A stretch of 64,000 nucleotides of DNA from ZC4RG29 sp964521255 (GCA_964521255.1 CAZFRM010000006.1:1-64000); one strand, 5' to 3'; counted from the stretch's first letter, positions 18,605-29,013 are shown. A program made the numbers and translations. Notes: generated from the letters alone by a model not told the origin.

Positions 18605-19555
18605 ATGAGATTGTTGAATTCACTATTCAACCTGTTACATTTTAACAGAAAAAACTGGCGGCCAATTAGTCTTTGCGTTCTGGCAGCTACAATTTTCTGG
18701 TTTTTCAATGCATTAAATAAAAATTATACAACCACCATTAGCTTTCCGCTACGCTTTGATTACGATGACCGGAATTATATTCCTGTTAAGCCGTTACAGG
18801 ATGAACTAAGACTTAACGTCACTGGTATGGGGTGGGATATCTTCAGGAAAACGATAGGCTTACGGGAACAACCGCTGGTTATTCCACTTGATCGTCCATC
18901 TACAATAAAGAAAATTGTTGGTAGTGGAAGTACGCTGCCTGCATTACTGGCAAGTCAACTGGAGACCCTTCAAATAAACTTTGTTGTTAATGATACACTA
19001 TACATCGACTTTGAACCCAAAGGAAGACGATGGCTTTCGCTCTCATCTGATTCTGTTCCGGGCTATATCCATCGGGATTTTGGAATAGTAGGACCCATTA
19101 ATATAAGTCCAGACTCCCTTCTGCTTGAGGGGCCACTTAAGATGATCACCGCTTTGCCTGAACCTTATTCTTTAACCATAGCAGTCAGCGAAATTGATGA
19201 AGACTTCGATGAGGAGATACGAGTTAATGTTCCGGGTAGAAATTTCATCACAATGTTTCCTTCACGTGTAAGACTGTCTTTCAGCGTAGAAAGATTTGTT
19301 GAAATGACCGACACGGTACGGCTTGAACTGACTAACATTCCCAGGAATGCGCAACCCAAAATGGAGGTTGCCAAATTACCGGCAACAATACGCATTCAGC
19401 AAAGTATGGTTCAGTCCTTTCCCTGGGACAGCCTGAGGGCAGTGGTTGATTTAAAAGCCTTTAGCAAAGGAAATATTAAGGTTCGTCCAACATTGGTAGG
19501 ATTGCCTCTGCATGCTGAACTGGTCAAAATAGACACCATCCGCATCACTTATTGA
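18605..19555 (+). CDS. YbbR-like domain protein
   Basis: 316 residues. One N-terminal membrane segment (about 20-36, ISLCVLAATIFWFF) anchors a periplasmic region of beta-rich YbbR-type repeats. In Firmicutes the YbbR protein CdaR regulates the diadenylate cyclase CdaA; the Bacteroidota version is linked to coaE and its role is not established. It lies 3 bp upstream of coaE, so the two are translated from one message. In related genomes this pair normally follows yajC, which here is 25 kb away. Confidence 0.85.
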   Translation: MRLLNSLFNLLHFNRKNWRPISLCVLAATIFWFFNALNKNYTTTISFPLRFDYDDRNYIPVKPLQDELRLNVTGMGWDIFRKTIGLREQPLVIPLDRPSTIKKIVGSGSTLPALLASQLETLQINFVVNDTLYIDFEPKGRRWLSLSSDSVPGYIHRDFGIVGPINISPDSLLLEGPLKMITALPEPYSLTIAVSEIDEDFDEEIRVNVPGRNFITMFPSRVRLSFSVERFVEMTDTVRLELTNIPRNAQPKMEVAKLPATIRIQQSMVQSFPWDSLRAVVDLKAFSKGNIKVRPTLVGLPLHAELVKIDTIRITY

Positions 19556-19558
19556 TCC

Positions 19559-20170
19559 GTGAAGACACCATTGCAAATAGGAATTACCGGAGGAATTGGT
19601 TCAGGTAAAAGTCTGGTTTGCAGAATATTCAAATGCCTGGGTATCCCCGTTTATGATGCCGACAGCCGGGCGAAAAATGTAATGACCACCGATGGAATAC
19701 TCATATCACAGATCAAAAAAGAATTCGGAGAATTGTCTTACCATTCGGATGGTAGTTTAAACCGGGGATTTTTAAGTGAAGAAGTTTTTCCAGCACCATC
19801 CAGGCTGAAAGTGTTGAATGAATTGGTTCACCCTCGCGTGGCGGAGGATTATGAGAAGTGGATAAACAAACATCTTCATTTTACCTATGTTATTAAAGAA
19901 GCAGCTTTACTCTATGAGTCAGAGTCTTACCGCTCATTGGATTGGGTAATTGTAATATCTGCTCCTGAGGATATGCGCATTGAACGTGTAATAAAGAGAG
20001 ATAAAGGGCGAACAGTGGATCAAATTAGAGATATAATTGCCCAACAGTGGCCGGAAGAAAAAAAGATCAGAATGGCAAACAGTGTAATCATGAATGATAA
20101 CTCGCATTTGATAATACCACAGGTGATTGAATTGCATAAAGTATTTATGCGGGGAAGAATTCCTGCATAA
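19559..20170 (+). CDS. coaE: Dephospho-CoA kinase
   Basis: Last step of coenzyme A synthesis: ATP-dependent phosphorylation of dephospho-CoA. 203 residues. The P-loop GGIGSGKS spans residues 11-18; YDADSRAK follows with the catalytic aspartate, and the LVHPRV motif and lid arginines are present. The start is GTG at 19559, three bases after the YbbR stop; it is supported by the P-loop being at the usual distance from the N-terminus. Operon partner of the ybbR-like gene. Confidence 0.95.
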   Translation: MKTPLQIGITGGIGSGKSLVCRIFKCLGIPVYDADSRAKNVMTTDGILISQIKKEFGELSYHSDGSLNRGFLSEEVFPAPSRLKVLNELVHPRVAEDYEKWINKHLHFTYVIKEAALLYESESYRSLDWVIVISAPEDMRIERVIKRDKGRTVDQIRDIIAQQWPEEKKIRMANSVIMNDNSHLIIPQVIELHKVFMRGRIPA

Positions 20171-20210
20171 TGCACAATAGATATTTTTCAAGGACTTAAC
20201 ATCGACTATT

Positions 20211-21251
20211 TTGAAGTGTAACGCTGTATTTTTTTTTCTTATCCTGATTCTTGCTGCATGTAATGCAAAGAAACAAGCAGGCGCGTCTGGCCCACGACAG
20301 CAAGGTCCGGTGCAGGCGGATGGCTTTTTGGTTCAACCACAAAAGGTAAGTGAAAACGTTGAAGTGCCGGGAACGCTTTTACCACAAGAAGAAACACAAA
20401 TACGATGTGAGGTCAGCGGCAGAGTTACGAATCTTGATATCCCTGAAGGTGGCCTTGTTTCCAAAGGAAAACTCCTGGTAAAACTTTTTGATGGAGATCT
20501 TCAGGCGCACCTTAAAAAGCTTCAAGTACAATTACAAATAGCAGACAAATCAGAAGAACGTCAGCGGGAATTATTGAAGATCAATGGCATCAGTCAGCAG
20601 GATTATGATCTTGCTACACTTGATGTTGAAAATCTTCGTGCAGATATACTGGCAACACAAATAGCCATTTCAAAAACAGAAATACGGGCCCCATATGCTG
20701 GCAAATTGGGGTTGCGCTATGTAAGCCTGGGGGCATACCTTTCTCCAGCAGATATCATCACTACTATTCGCCAGGTAACTCAACTTAAGCTTGAATTTGC
20801 CGTACCCGAAAAGTATGCGAAAAATATCTCAAAAGGATACAGCGTAAAATTTAAAGTGGATGGAGGAACTCAATTCCATCAGGCTTCCGTAATTGCTACT
20901 GAGAATAGTGTCGATGAAAACACGCGCACATTAAGAGTCCGCGCCCTTGTAAATGAGTCGCATCCTGAATTAGTGCCCGGAGCATTTGCGCGGGTAAATC
21001 TTCAGCTTGGTCAAAATGACAATGCTTTAATGGTGCCAACACAGGCTGTTATACCCCAGGCCAGGAACAAACAGGTGATCGTTTATAAAAATGACAGCAT
21101 TGAATTTAGAATAGTTGAAACGGGAATACGTGATTCCGCATTTGTTCAAATAACATCGGGACTTCAGGCTGGTGACACGGTAATTATTACCGGAATGATG
21201 GCCATACGGCCAAATGGAAAAGTGAATTTGGGCAAAGTACATAGTTACTAG
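20211..21251 (+). CDS. RND efflux periplasmic adaptor lipoprotein (MFP)
   Basis: Membrane fusion protein linking the inner-membrane RND pump to the outer-membrane channel. 346 residues. The only plausible start is TTG at 20211: it gives a short signal peptide and lipobox ILAAC (Cys17), and no other in-frame Met lies before residue 280 or so. Then come lipoyl/barrel-sandwich halves (IRCEVSGRVTNLDIPEGGLVSKG and IRAPYAGKLGLRYVSLG, cited in part), an alpha-hairpin with KLQVQLQIADKS, and beta-barrel and membrane-proximal domains. First gene of a three-gene operon with the pump and the TolC-like factor. Confidence 0.92.
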   Translation: MKCNAVFFFLILILAACNAKKQAGASGPRQQGPVQADGFLVQPQKVSENVEVPGTLLPQEETQIRCEVSGRVTNLDIPEGGLVSKGKLLVKLFDGDLQAHLKKLQVQLQIADKSEERQRELLKINGISQQDYDLATLDVENLRADILATQIAISKTEIRAPYAGKLGLRYVSLGAYLSPADIITTIRQVTQLKLEFAVPEKYAKNISKGYSVKFKVDGGTQFHQASVIATENSVDENTRTLRVRALVNESHPELVPGAFARVNLQLGQNDNALMVPTQAVIPQARNKQVIVYKNDSIEFRIVETGIRDSAFVQITSGLQAGDTVIITGMMAIRPNGKVNLGKVHSY

Positions 21252-21295
21252 CCCTGCAAAGAACTTTATTGACAAAAGATTAATTACTCATCTGT

Positions 21296-24200
21296 ATGAA
21301 TATATCAGAACTGAGTTTAAGAAGACCCGTCCTGGCCATTGTCATGAATATCATCTTAGTGATATTCGGGGTAATTGGATTCTCATACCTTGGCATTCGC
21401 GACTACCCGGCCATCGATCCGCCCAATGTTAATGTGCGCACAAATTATTCCGGCGCAAATGCAGATATCATTGAGTCTCAAATTACCGAGCCTTTGGAAG
21501 AAGCTATAAATGGTATTGCAGGTATACGAAATATAGTTTCGGTTTCCAGTGTTGGCGCGAGTAATATCAATGTAGAGTTTGAATTGGGTGTAGACCTGGA
21601 GGCTGCCGCAAATGATGTTCGGGATAAGGTATCTCAGGCAGTGAGGTCCTTGCCTCAGGATCTGACTAATCCTCCCGTAATTCAAAAAGCTGATGCCAAT
21701 GCTGATGCTATCATTTCTATGACGGTTCAAAGTGACACCAGAGGCCCACTGGAACTTACAGCATACGCAACCAATAATCTTGTAGAACGGCTTCAAACCA
21801 TTCAGGGGGTAAGTAATATCCGCATATGGGGGGAAAAAAAATATGCTATGCGTATTTGGTTGGACCCTGCAAAATTAAGTGCATATAATCTGACAGCGCT
21901 GGATATTCAACAAGCGCTGACACGGCAGAATGTTGAACTTCCTTCAGGAAAAATTGCCGGTAATGCTACAGAATTAACGGTAAGGACTTTTGGGCGCTTG
22001 TACACAGAAGAAGATTTTAACAATGTGATCATTCGATCTGGTGTAACAGGCGATATAAAATTAAAAGATATCGGTCAGGCAGTACTCGGTCCGGAAAATG
22101 AAGAAACTATTTTACGGGAGAGCAACATCCCCATGGTAGGGTTGGCTATTACCCCGCTGCCAGGAGCAAACTACGTTGCTATAGCGGATGAGTTTTATAA
22201 ACGTCTTGAACAAATTAAGAAGGAAGTTCCGGACGATATCAAGTTAAATATTGCTTTGGATCAGACTGTTTTTATAAAACGATCCATCACCGAAGTGGAA
22301 GAGACTTTGCTTATAGCAATTCTTTTAGTGGTGCTGGTGATCTATTTCTTCTTCCGTGATTTTCTTATCGCCATTCGTCCATTGATTGACATACCGGTTG
22401 CGTTGACGGCGTCTTTTTTTATTATGTACCTCAGCGGCTTCTCAATTAATGTGCTTACCCTTCTTGGTATTGTGCTGGCTACGGGCCTTGTGGTTGATGA
22501 TGGAATTGTGGTTACGGAAAACATTTACAAGAAGCTTGAGAAGGGAATGAATAAGTACAAGGCCGCATTGGAAGGCTCTAAAGAAATTTTCTTCGCTGTT
22601 ATTTCAACTTCTGTTACGCTCGCGGTTGTATTTCTACCCATTTTATTTCTACAAGGGTTTGTAGGCCGATTGTTCCGTGAGTTCGGTGTTGTTATTGCAG
22701 GCGCAGTATTGATCAGTGCATTTGTTTCGCTAACACTTACACCTGTGCTAAGCGTTAAGCTGACGCGTGACCATAGAAAGCATTCCTGGTTTTATCGTGT
22801 CACTGAACCCTTTTTCGATGGAATGGAAAAAGGTTATCGAAGATGGCTTGCAGCATTTGTCAAAGTTCGCTGGATGGCATTTGTAATATTAGCTCTCTGC
22901 TTTGGTTCAGCATATTTAATTGGTACGAACATTCAATCAGAACTTGCACCAAGAGAAGATCGTAATCAATTCAGACTGCAAATGTCAGCAGCCGAGGGAA
23001 CATCCTACGATTATATGGATAAATATGTGCAGCGCATGGTCTCTTTTGTTATGGACTCTGTTCCGGAATATCGTACAGCACTTTCTGTCACTGCACCGGG
23101 TTTCAGCGGAACAGGTTCTGCCAACTCAGGTTTTGTAAGAATAACGTTGGTTGATCCGGAAGATCGCGAACGCTCCCAGGAGGAAATTGTAAATATGGTA
23201 GCTCGCAATCTCGGACATTTTAGTGAAGGACGTGCTTTTGCAATTCAGGAAGAAACTATTTCTGTTAATCGAAGAGGAGGCCTGCCCGTTCAGTTTGTTA
23301 TTCAAAACAACAATTTCGAAAAACTAAAGGAAGCCCTGCCAAAAATGCTGGAAGCAGCAAATGATAATCCGGTACTATTAGGTGTTGACTCTGACTTGAA
23401 ATTCAATAAACCTGAACTGCGTGTGCAAATCAATCGTCTTAAAGCAACACAATTGGGAATTAGTGTTGGGGACATAGCGCAGACGTTACAACTGGCATAC
23501 AGTAATTTGCGCTTTGGATATTTCACTAAAGAAGGAAAGCAATATCAGGTGATGGGGCAGGTAGATAGAATTAATCGCGATGACCCGGATGATTTAAAGC
23601 GATTGTATGTTCGTACCAACTCCGGCCAACTTGTTTCCATCGATAATGTTGTGACGGTTGAGGAATCTACAACGCCACCTGCACTCTACCACTTTAACCG
23701 CTACAAATCTGCCACGATCTCTGCAGGTTTAGCGCCGGGCTACACCATTGGTGATGGTATAAAAGCAATGGAAGATATTGCAGCAAGTACATTGGATGAA
23801 ACGTTTACTACATCGCTTTCAGGTACATCACGTGATTTTCAAGAAAGTGCCAGCAATACATCCTTTGCATTTGTACTGGCCATTATACTTGTATACCTGA
23901 TTCTTGCTGCGCAGTTTGAAAGTTTCATTGATCCACTCACCATACTCTTTACAGTTCCTTTAGCAATAGCAGGAGCGTTTATTTCTCTTTCCCTTTTTGG
24001 ACAAACATTAAATATCTTTTCGCAGATCGGAATGATTATGCTCATTGGTTTGGTAACGAAGAATGGCATTTTGATTGTAGAGTTTGCCAACCAAAAACGG
24101 GAGGATGGATTGTCTAAGATGGAGGCCGTACTCGAAGCATCAAAAATGCGATTACGTCCCATTCTGATGACAAGCCTGACGATGGTATTGGGAACTTTGC

Positions 24201-24406
24201 CAATTGCACTTTCATTAGGAGCAGCCTCTACCAGCCGCCAGCCACTGGGTATTGTTGTTGTAGGAGGTGTATTGTTCTCTCTTATCCTGACTTTGTTTGT
24301 TATTCCGGCTATTTACACATACCTGTCAAGGCCACGTAAGCATACTGAATTTGATAAACAAGTTGCAGAACCTACTCACGAAGAAGAAGCCGTCTATGAA
24401 ATTTAG
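21296..24406 (+). CDS. RND multidrug-type efflux pump, inner-membrane subunit
   Basis: Proton-driven exporter of the hydrophobe/amphiphile (HAE1/AcrB-like) group; 1036 residues, full length. The N-terminal helix (LSLRRPVLAIVMNIILVIFG) is followed by a porter domain, TM2-6, a second porter domain and TM8-12. The proton-relay Asp401-Asp402 pair is visible in TGLVVDDGIVV. The C-terminal TM block contains GLVTKNGILIVEFAN and PLGIVVVGG. Substrate is unknown. It lies 44 bp after the adaptor gene and its last 11 bases overlap the start of the outer-membrane factor, which implies translational coupling. No local regulator is present. Confidence 0.96.
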   Translation: MNISELSLRRPVLAIVMNIILVIFGVIGFSYLGIRDYPAIDPPNVNVRTNYSGANADIIESQITEPLEEAINGIAGIRNIVSVSSVGASNINVEFELGVDLEAAANDVRDKVSQAVRSLPQDLTNPPVIQKADANADAIISMTVQSDTRGPLELTAYATNNLVERLQTIQGVSNIRIWGEKKYAMRIWLDPAKLSAYNLTALDIQQALTRQNVELPSGKIAGNATELTVRTFGRLYTEEDFNNVIIRSGVTGDIKLKDIGQAVLGPENEETILRESNIPMVGLAITPLPGANYVAIADEFYKRLEQIKKEVPDDIKLNIALDQTVFIKRSITEVEETLLIAILLVVLVIYFFFRDFLIAIRPLIDIPVALTASFFIMYLSGFSINVLTLLGIVLATGLVVDDGIVVTENIYKKLEKGMNKYKAALEGSKEIFFAVISTSVTLAVVFLPILFLQGFVGRLFREFGVVIAGAVLISAFVSLTLTPVLSVKLTRDHRKHSWFYRVTEPFFDGMEKGYRRWLAAFVKVRWMAFVILALCFGSAYLIGTNIQSELAPREDRNQFRLQMSAAEGTSYDYMDKYVQRMVSFVMDSVPEYRTALSVTAPGFSGTGSANSGFVRITLVDPEDRERSQEEIVNMVARNLGHFSEGRAFAIQEETISVNRRGGLPVQFVIQNNNFEKLKEALPKMLEAANDNPVLLGVDSDLKFNKPELRVQINRLKATQLGISVGDIAQTLQLAYSNLRFGYFTKEGKQYQVMGQVDRINRDDPDDLKRLYVRTNSGQLVSIDNVVTVEESTTPPALYHFNRYKSATISAGLAPGYTIGDGIKAMEDIAASTLDETFTTSLSGTSRDFQESASNTSFAFVLAIILVYLILAAQFESFIDPLTILFTVPLAIAGAFISLSLFGQTLNIFSQIGMIMLIGLVTKNGILIVEFANQKREDGLSKMEAVLEASKMRLRPILMTSLTMVLGTLPIALSLGAASTSRQPLGIVVVGGVLFSLILTLFVIPAIYTYLSRPRKHTEFDKQVAEPTHEEEAVYEI

Positions 24407-25724
24407 TTTTTTTGTAATGTCACTGGGCTTAATGTGCTTAGTGAATGACATACTTGCACAAGAGCATGTTTCGGTTGAACAAGTTATTGCGTTAGCATTG
24501 CAAAGAAATTATGATGTACAACTTGCACGCAATTATTCAGAGTCTGCATCAACTGATGATTCTTATGCATGGGCAGCTTTTGTTCCACAGCTTAACGCCA
24601 CAGGTTCGGTAGTTTGGAATAGAAGTGAACAGGAATTGGAGTTTCAGGATGAAAGTCGCAATAACAGTGGGAATGCGGAGTCGAACAATGTTTCAGGTGG
24701 AGTATTTCTGGACTGGCTGTTGTTTGATGGAACGAGAATGTTTGCTACGCGTGAACGGATCAAACAAATTGCGGAACAAGGTGAGCTTAACGTGAAAGCT
24801 CAAATGGTAAACAGTATTGCTGAGATTATCAATAATTATTATGCAATTGTAAGACAGAAGCAACAATTGAAAGCCTTACAGGAGCAAATGGCTGTAAGTG
24901 AAGAACGTGTTAAGTTGGCAGAAAGAAAACTTGAAGTTGGAACGGGAGGAAAACCTGAGCTGCTTCAGGCCAAGGTCGATCTGAATGCATTTTTAACTCA
25001 GATCATTCAGCAGGAAGCCCTTATTCTCCAACTGAAAGAACAGCTCAATGCATTAACCGGTGTTCAATTATCAAAGCCCTATGATGTAGCCGACACCATT
25101 ATAATTGACCTGGGAATACGCCAGGAAGAAATTGAAAACAATATTGAGAATTCAAACTTTGATCTGTTGACAGCAAAGCGAAACTTTGAAATAGCCCGCC
25201 TGTCAATTCATGAAAGAAAAGGAGAGCTTTCCCCCACGGTTTGGTTTAATGCTGCCTATAACTATTCACACACTGACAATCAGAAACTCATTAATCCATT
25301 TGGTCCGTTGCTTAACCAGACGCAAGGATATAATTATGGACTCACCATTAACATACCCATCTTCAACGCACTGAACACAAGACGCCTGATTGAGCAGGCA
25401 AACCTGAATTATAGCCGGCAGCAATTGTTATACGAGCAACAAAAAATAGATGTCGATGTTGGTGTGCGTAACGCGTTTGTGAATTATGAGAATGCGAAAA
25501 AGGTATTGTTGATAGAAGAGGAAAACATACTGCTGGCAAAGGAAAACGTTTTTATTGCTCTTGAAGGATTCAAAAGAGGGATAACCACTTTCATAGAACT
25601 ACGCACCGCTCAACAAAGCCTGGCAGATGGATACAACCGTCTTATCAATGCCCGGTATCTTGCCAAAGTTGCAGAGACAGAATTGTTAAGATTGAAAGGA
25701 ACTTTGATTCAACTAGCGAACTAA
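24396..25724 (+). CDS. TolC-family outer-membrane efflux factor
   Basis: Outer-membrane channel of the RND pump, 442 residues. I place the start at ATG 24396, inside the end of the pump gene, because it gives a clean signal peptide (MKFSFFVMSLGLMCLVNDILAQ in part). An upstream in-frame ATG at 24297 would lie in pump sequence. Two structural repeats, each with long coiled helices (ALQRNYDVQLARN; LKALQEQMAVSEERVKLAERK), surround strand-rich segments, as in TolC. C-terminal QQSLADGYNRLINARYLAKV is typical. Third gene of the operon. Confidence 0.92.
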   Translation: MKFSFFVMSLGLMCLVNDILAQEHVSVEQVIALALQRNYDVQLARNYSESASTDDSYAWAAFVPQLNATGSVVWNRSEQELEFQDESRNNSGNAESNNVSGGVFLDWLLFDGTRMFATRERIKQIAEQGELNVKAQMVNSIAEIINNYYAIVRQKQQLKALQEQMAVSEERVKLAERKLEVGTGGKPELLQAKVDLNAFLTQIIQQEALILQLKEQLNALTGVQLSKPYDVADTIIIDLGIRQEEIENNIENSNFDLLTAKRNFEIARLSIHERKGELSPTVWFNAAYNYSHTDNQKLINPFGPLLNQTQGYNYGLTINIPIFNALNTRRLIEQANLNYSRQQLLYEQQKIDVDVGVRNAFVNYENAKKVLLIEEENILLAKENVFIALEGFKRGITTFIELRTAQQSLADGYNRLINARYLAKVAETELLRLKGTLIQLAN

Positions 25725-25759
25725 ATAAAAGCTCAAAGAGAGTACATCCAATTGAGATG

Positions 25760-25860
25760 TTTCACGCAAAGTGCGCAAAGGCTATTCGCAAAGACCGCAT
25801 AAACAAATTCATTTAGCGATTTCTTTGCGTTTGTATTTTCTTTGCGGCCTTAGCGTGAAA
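25760..25860. repeat. Intergenic imperfect inverted repeat (second TTTCACGC element)
   Basis: TTTCACGC (25760-25767) and GCGTGAAA (25853-25860) bound a block of CGCAAAG/CTTTGCG words. Same organisation as 10056-10149. It sits between the convergent RND operon and M1 peptidase gene. Confidence 0.55.
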
Positions 25861-25864
25861 AAAA

Positions 25865-27745
25865 CTATTGGCTAATCAGTTGATCAAGACTACTAGTCGC
25901 CACAAAATGATAATTAGGCCTCGCCTGTTTATAAATCTTTTGCGCCATGACTTTTCCTTTTTCCGTCTTTACCATTTCGGTGTATAGTGGGGTAAGGAAT
26001 TTTCTTCGACCTGTATTTATAAGAAATGATTCAATCTGGGGATAAGCCTTTTCATAATTGTTACGAATTGCGCGAACTCCCCACACGGCAATTATTTCAG
26101 AATTACCGGAAGCGGTAAAACGACCAAAGTTGTCGAGGGCAGTCATTTGTTTTAACGTAAGTGTTTCGGGTAGATTTTTAATGAAATGAATCCATTCTTG
26201 TGTGCTCCAGTTTTTTGATGAAGAGGCATCAAGTGTGGCAGTTTGTTTCCATTTACTTAAAACATCATCGACTGTTGTAAACCGGTCAGCTTTAGGGGCA
26301 GGACAATCTTGTGGCAGATCTTCCGTGTAAATCCATTTTTGAAAAAGATCATCATCAAGTGTGATGCTGAATTTAGTCTTATAATAATTTTTTATGAAAG
26401 CAATGAACCGGTCTGTGTCCATTGATCTGAAAGCATTTTCAGAAAAATAATCCTTCACAAAGGCATCAAATTTTTCTCTGCCGAATTTCTCTTCAATGGA
26501 GCGAAGAAAGTAATAGCCTTTATCATAAGCTACATCGGTAGCTCCATCATCAGGGTTTCGGCCGGTAAGGTCAAGCTTAAGTTTAGTATCTTTCGAAAGA
26601 CCTTTTTTATTTAACGATATAATTTCTTCTTTAACATTTTGCAAGTTCAATGACGCCAGCATTTCCGCATAATCCTTTCCATAAAGTTTTTCCATGATGC
26701 GCGTTTCAAAATAAACGGTGAAACCCTCGTTGAGCCAGAAATCATTCCATGTTGCATTCGTTACCAGGTTACCGGACCAACTATGCGCCAGTTCATGTGC
26801 AATCAATGAAGTAAGCGAGCGGTCACCGGCAAGAATGGTCGGCGTTGCAAAAGTAAGTCTGGGATTTTCCATTCCGCCAAACGGAAAACTTGGTGGCAAT
26901 ACCAGCACATCATAGCGATCCCACCGGTATGGCCCATAGAGTTCCTCCGCGCCACTCACCATTTTTTCAAGATCGGTAAATTCCCACACGGCTGTATCCA
27001 GCACGGAAGGCTCAGCATAAATACCAGTTCGATTGCTGATGGATCGAAAGGAAATATCCCCAACTGATAAGGCCAACAAATAAGAAGGAATGGGCTGCTT
27101 CATTTCAAAATGATAAATACCCGAATCATTTTTAACCTGTGGATTGGAAGCGCTCATTAATGCTATCAAATCCTGTGGTACAGTTACGGTTGCATCATAC
27201 GTAAAACGAACACCTGGTGAATCCTGGCAAGGAACCCAGCTACGCGCCAGAATGGCTTGTGATTGCGTGAACAGAAACGGATGCTTTTTATCTGCCGTTT
27301 GCTGGGGGAGAAGCCACTGCAAAGCCTCTGCTTCAGGACTGGTTGTATAGTGAACAGAGATTTTTTTTGTATTTGATTTTAGGGTTATCGTTAAGGCTTT
27401 ACCAAGAATCAAATCTTCCGTACCTAACGAAAAAGGTAAAGGCGCCCCGGAGTCGTCAGTTACTTTTGAAATAGCGAGGGCTTTTGTATCTAAGATGATC
27501 TTTTCTGCACGGTTATTTTCAAGGGACCAGGTAGCGGTAGCACTAATAGTTTTTGTTTCAAAGTCAACGTTTGCAGTCCAGCTCAAATGAGTGACGCGGG
27601 CTTCATTGGGCTTTGAAAAAGAATGAGAGTCATATACCATAGGTTCAATTTTTTGTTTTGCAGACTGGCATGCAAGTAATGAAAAAAGGAAAAGCAGGAA
27701 GACCAGGATATTTGGTTTTCTTCTGTTTTCCAAATGATTAAACAT
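25865..27745 (-). CDS. M1-family aminopeptidase, lipoprotein
   Basis: Leukotriene-A4-hydrolase/aminopeptidase type of M1 peptidase. From the preferred ATG at 27745 it has 626 residues and a good lipoprotein signal with lipobox SLLAC (Cys26). ATGs at 27778 and 27823 would only lengthen the cytoplasmic stretch before the signal. The substrate-binding motif is GGMEN (FGGMENPRLTFATP), the zinc site is His317-Glu-Leu-Ala-His321 with Glu340 in WLNEG, and a C-terminal helical domain follows. It is not closely similar to the tandem M1 pair at 4.2-8.8 kb, being a different subfamily. It is divergent from the Calx-beta lipoprotein. Confidence 0.93.
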   Translation of the reverse strand: MFNHLENRRKPNILVFLLFLFSLLACQSAKQKIEPMVYDSHSFSKPNEARVTHLSWTANVDFETKTISATATWSLENNRAEKIILDTKALAISKVTDDSGAPLPFSLGTEDLILGKALTITLKSNTKKISVHYTTSPEAEALQWLLPQQTADKKHPFLFTQSQAILARSWVPCQDSPGVRFTYDATVTVPQDLIALMSASNPQVKNDSGIYHFEMKQPIPSYLLALSVGDISFRSISNRTGIYAEPSVLDTAVWEFTDLEKMVSGAEELYGPYRWDRYDVLVLPPSFPFGGMENPRLTFATPTILAGDRSLTSLIAHELAHSWSGNLVTNATWNDFWLNEGFTVYFETRIMEKLYGKDYAEMLASLNLQNVKEEIISLNKKGLSKDTKLKLDLTGRNPDDGATDVAYDKGYYFLRSIEEKFGREKFDAFVKDYFSENAFRSMDTDRFIAFIKNYYKTKFSITLDDDLFQKWIYTEDLPQDCPAPKADRFTTVDDVLSKWKQTATLDASSSKNWSTQEWIHFIKNLPETLTLKQMTALDNFGRFTASGNSEIIAVWGVRAIRNNYEKAYPQIESFLINTGRRKFLTPLYTEMVKTEKGKVMAQKIYKQARPNYHFVATSSLDQLISQ

Positions 27746-27864
27746 TCCGCTGGTAGTTGAAATCCCTTTCCTGATCATGGTTAAAACAATATTGGTCACA
27801 ATAAAACAATTATATCCCTGCAAATTGTTATCTTAAACTTCCTAACAATCCTAAAAATTACTTT

Positions 27865-28935
27865 ATGCATGCATTCTACAAACTCAGTTGGATACCCTCA
27901 TTGATGGTCATAGCGGGGTTGATTTTCATTTCTTCGTGCAAGGATGATGAGAAGCCTAAACCAAAAATTTCATTTCAAAGTGAATCATCTGAGGTTTATG
28001 AAAACGATGGTCCCATCGATATTAAAATTGTTTTGGATAAGCCTGCCTCAGAAACACTTGTTATATCGTACACCATCAGTGGAACGGCAACAAGATTTAC
28101 ATCATCAGGAGGCGACTATGAGATTAGCCCTTTAGGAACAGTTACTATTGCAAAAGGAGATTCTGAAGCAGAGATTGAAATTACCCCTTTGGAAGATGAT
28201 AATCTTGAGGTGAGTTTCGGGGAGGAAATAACTTCAAGTGAAACGGTTATCCTCACACTTACGGGAATAGTTTCAGGTCCAGGTCAACTGGGTGAGGAAG
28301 GGCTGGTGCACACGCTTAGTATTTACGAAGATGACATGCTTATTATTTTGGATTGGAATAGACCGGGAGGAAATAATGATGATACAGACATGGACCTTTG
28401 GGCATGGTATAATCACCCTGAAAACGGATTTCAACTAGTTCCCCCAGAGATAGTTGGAAACGGTGCAACCACGGGTAACGAAGCTGAGGCTTTACTTTTT
28501 CTCGGAGGTCTCAGTGATTATGAGTTTGGATTCAGCTATGTATATTATTCCGGAACTAATGATGACTTAGACTTGGCCTCTTTAATTATCAATTTCGGCG
28601 GGACAATTAGCGGTAATGCAACTGAATTTATAACCGAAGACAATTTTGTTGAAGCAGTTACGGTGGCAAAATATTCTCTCGCCAATCTTAATGAATATGA
28701 TAATCCCGATACAGGACAGCCTATTGAAATAGTCCAAACTGTAAAGAAGTCAGGATTAAACTACACAAACCTTTCAGGAATTAATGTGCCTGAGTCAGGA
28801 AGTCGCCAACGAATAGTATTTGGAAACCTGGGAAATACAGATATCTCCACGATCAGGAGCAATCAGGGGATAAGAAAAATCACTCTTCCAAAAAAACATG
28901 TTGAAGGACTTAAGAAGTATTATAAAATAAAATAA
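27865..28935 (+). CDS. Calx-beta domain lipoprotein
   Basis: 356 residues. Signal peptide with lipobox FISSC (Cys25), then a Lys/Asp-rich spacer and one Calx-beta-like domain (about 35-150: SSEVYENDGPIDIKIVLDKP, YTISGTATRF, GDYEI, GTVTIAKGDSEAEIEI in outline). The remaining 200 residues contain an acidic GGNNDDTDMDLW motif reminiscent of calcium-binding loops and are otherwise unrecognised. It is probably surface or outer-membrane anchored; SusE/SusF-like or adhesion roles are possible but unproven. Confidence 0.85.
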   Translation: MHAFYKLSWIPSLMVIAGLIFISSCKDDEKPKPKISFQSESSEVYENDGPIDIKIVLDKPASETLVISYTISGTATRFTSSGGDYEISPLGTVTIAKGDSEAEIEITPLEDDNLEVSFGEEITSSETVILTLTGIVSGPGQLGEEGLVHTLSIYEDDMLIILDWNRPGGNNDDTDMDLWAWYNHPENGFQLVPPEIVGNGATTGNEAEALLFLGGLSDYEFGFSYVYYSGTNDDLDLASLIINFGGTISGNATEFITEDNFVEAVTVAKYSLANLNEYDNPDTGQPIEIVQTVKKSGLNYTNLSGINVPESGSRQRIVFGNLGNTDISTIRSNQGIRKITLPKKHVEGLKKYYKIK

Positions 28936-29013
28936 TTCCTACCCGATTAGAATTGAATAATCAGGTTAAACTACGTTGAAGGGCAATGTCATTAAGTAAA
29001 GAGGAATGCAGTT

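Noticed and set aside
24297..24395. Longer start for the TolC-like gene
   Set aside because: The extra 33 residues lie in the pump gene and would put a polar stretch before the signal peptide.
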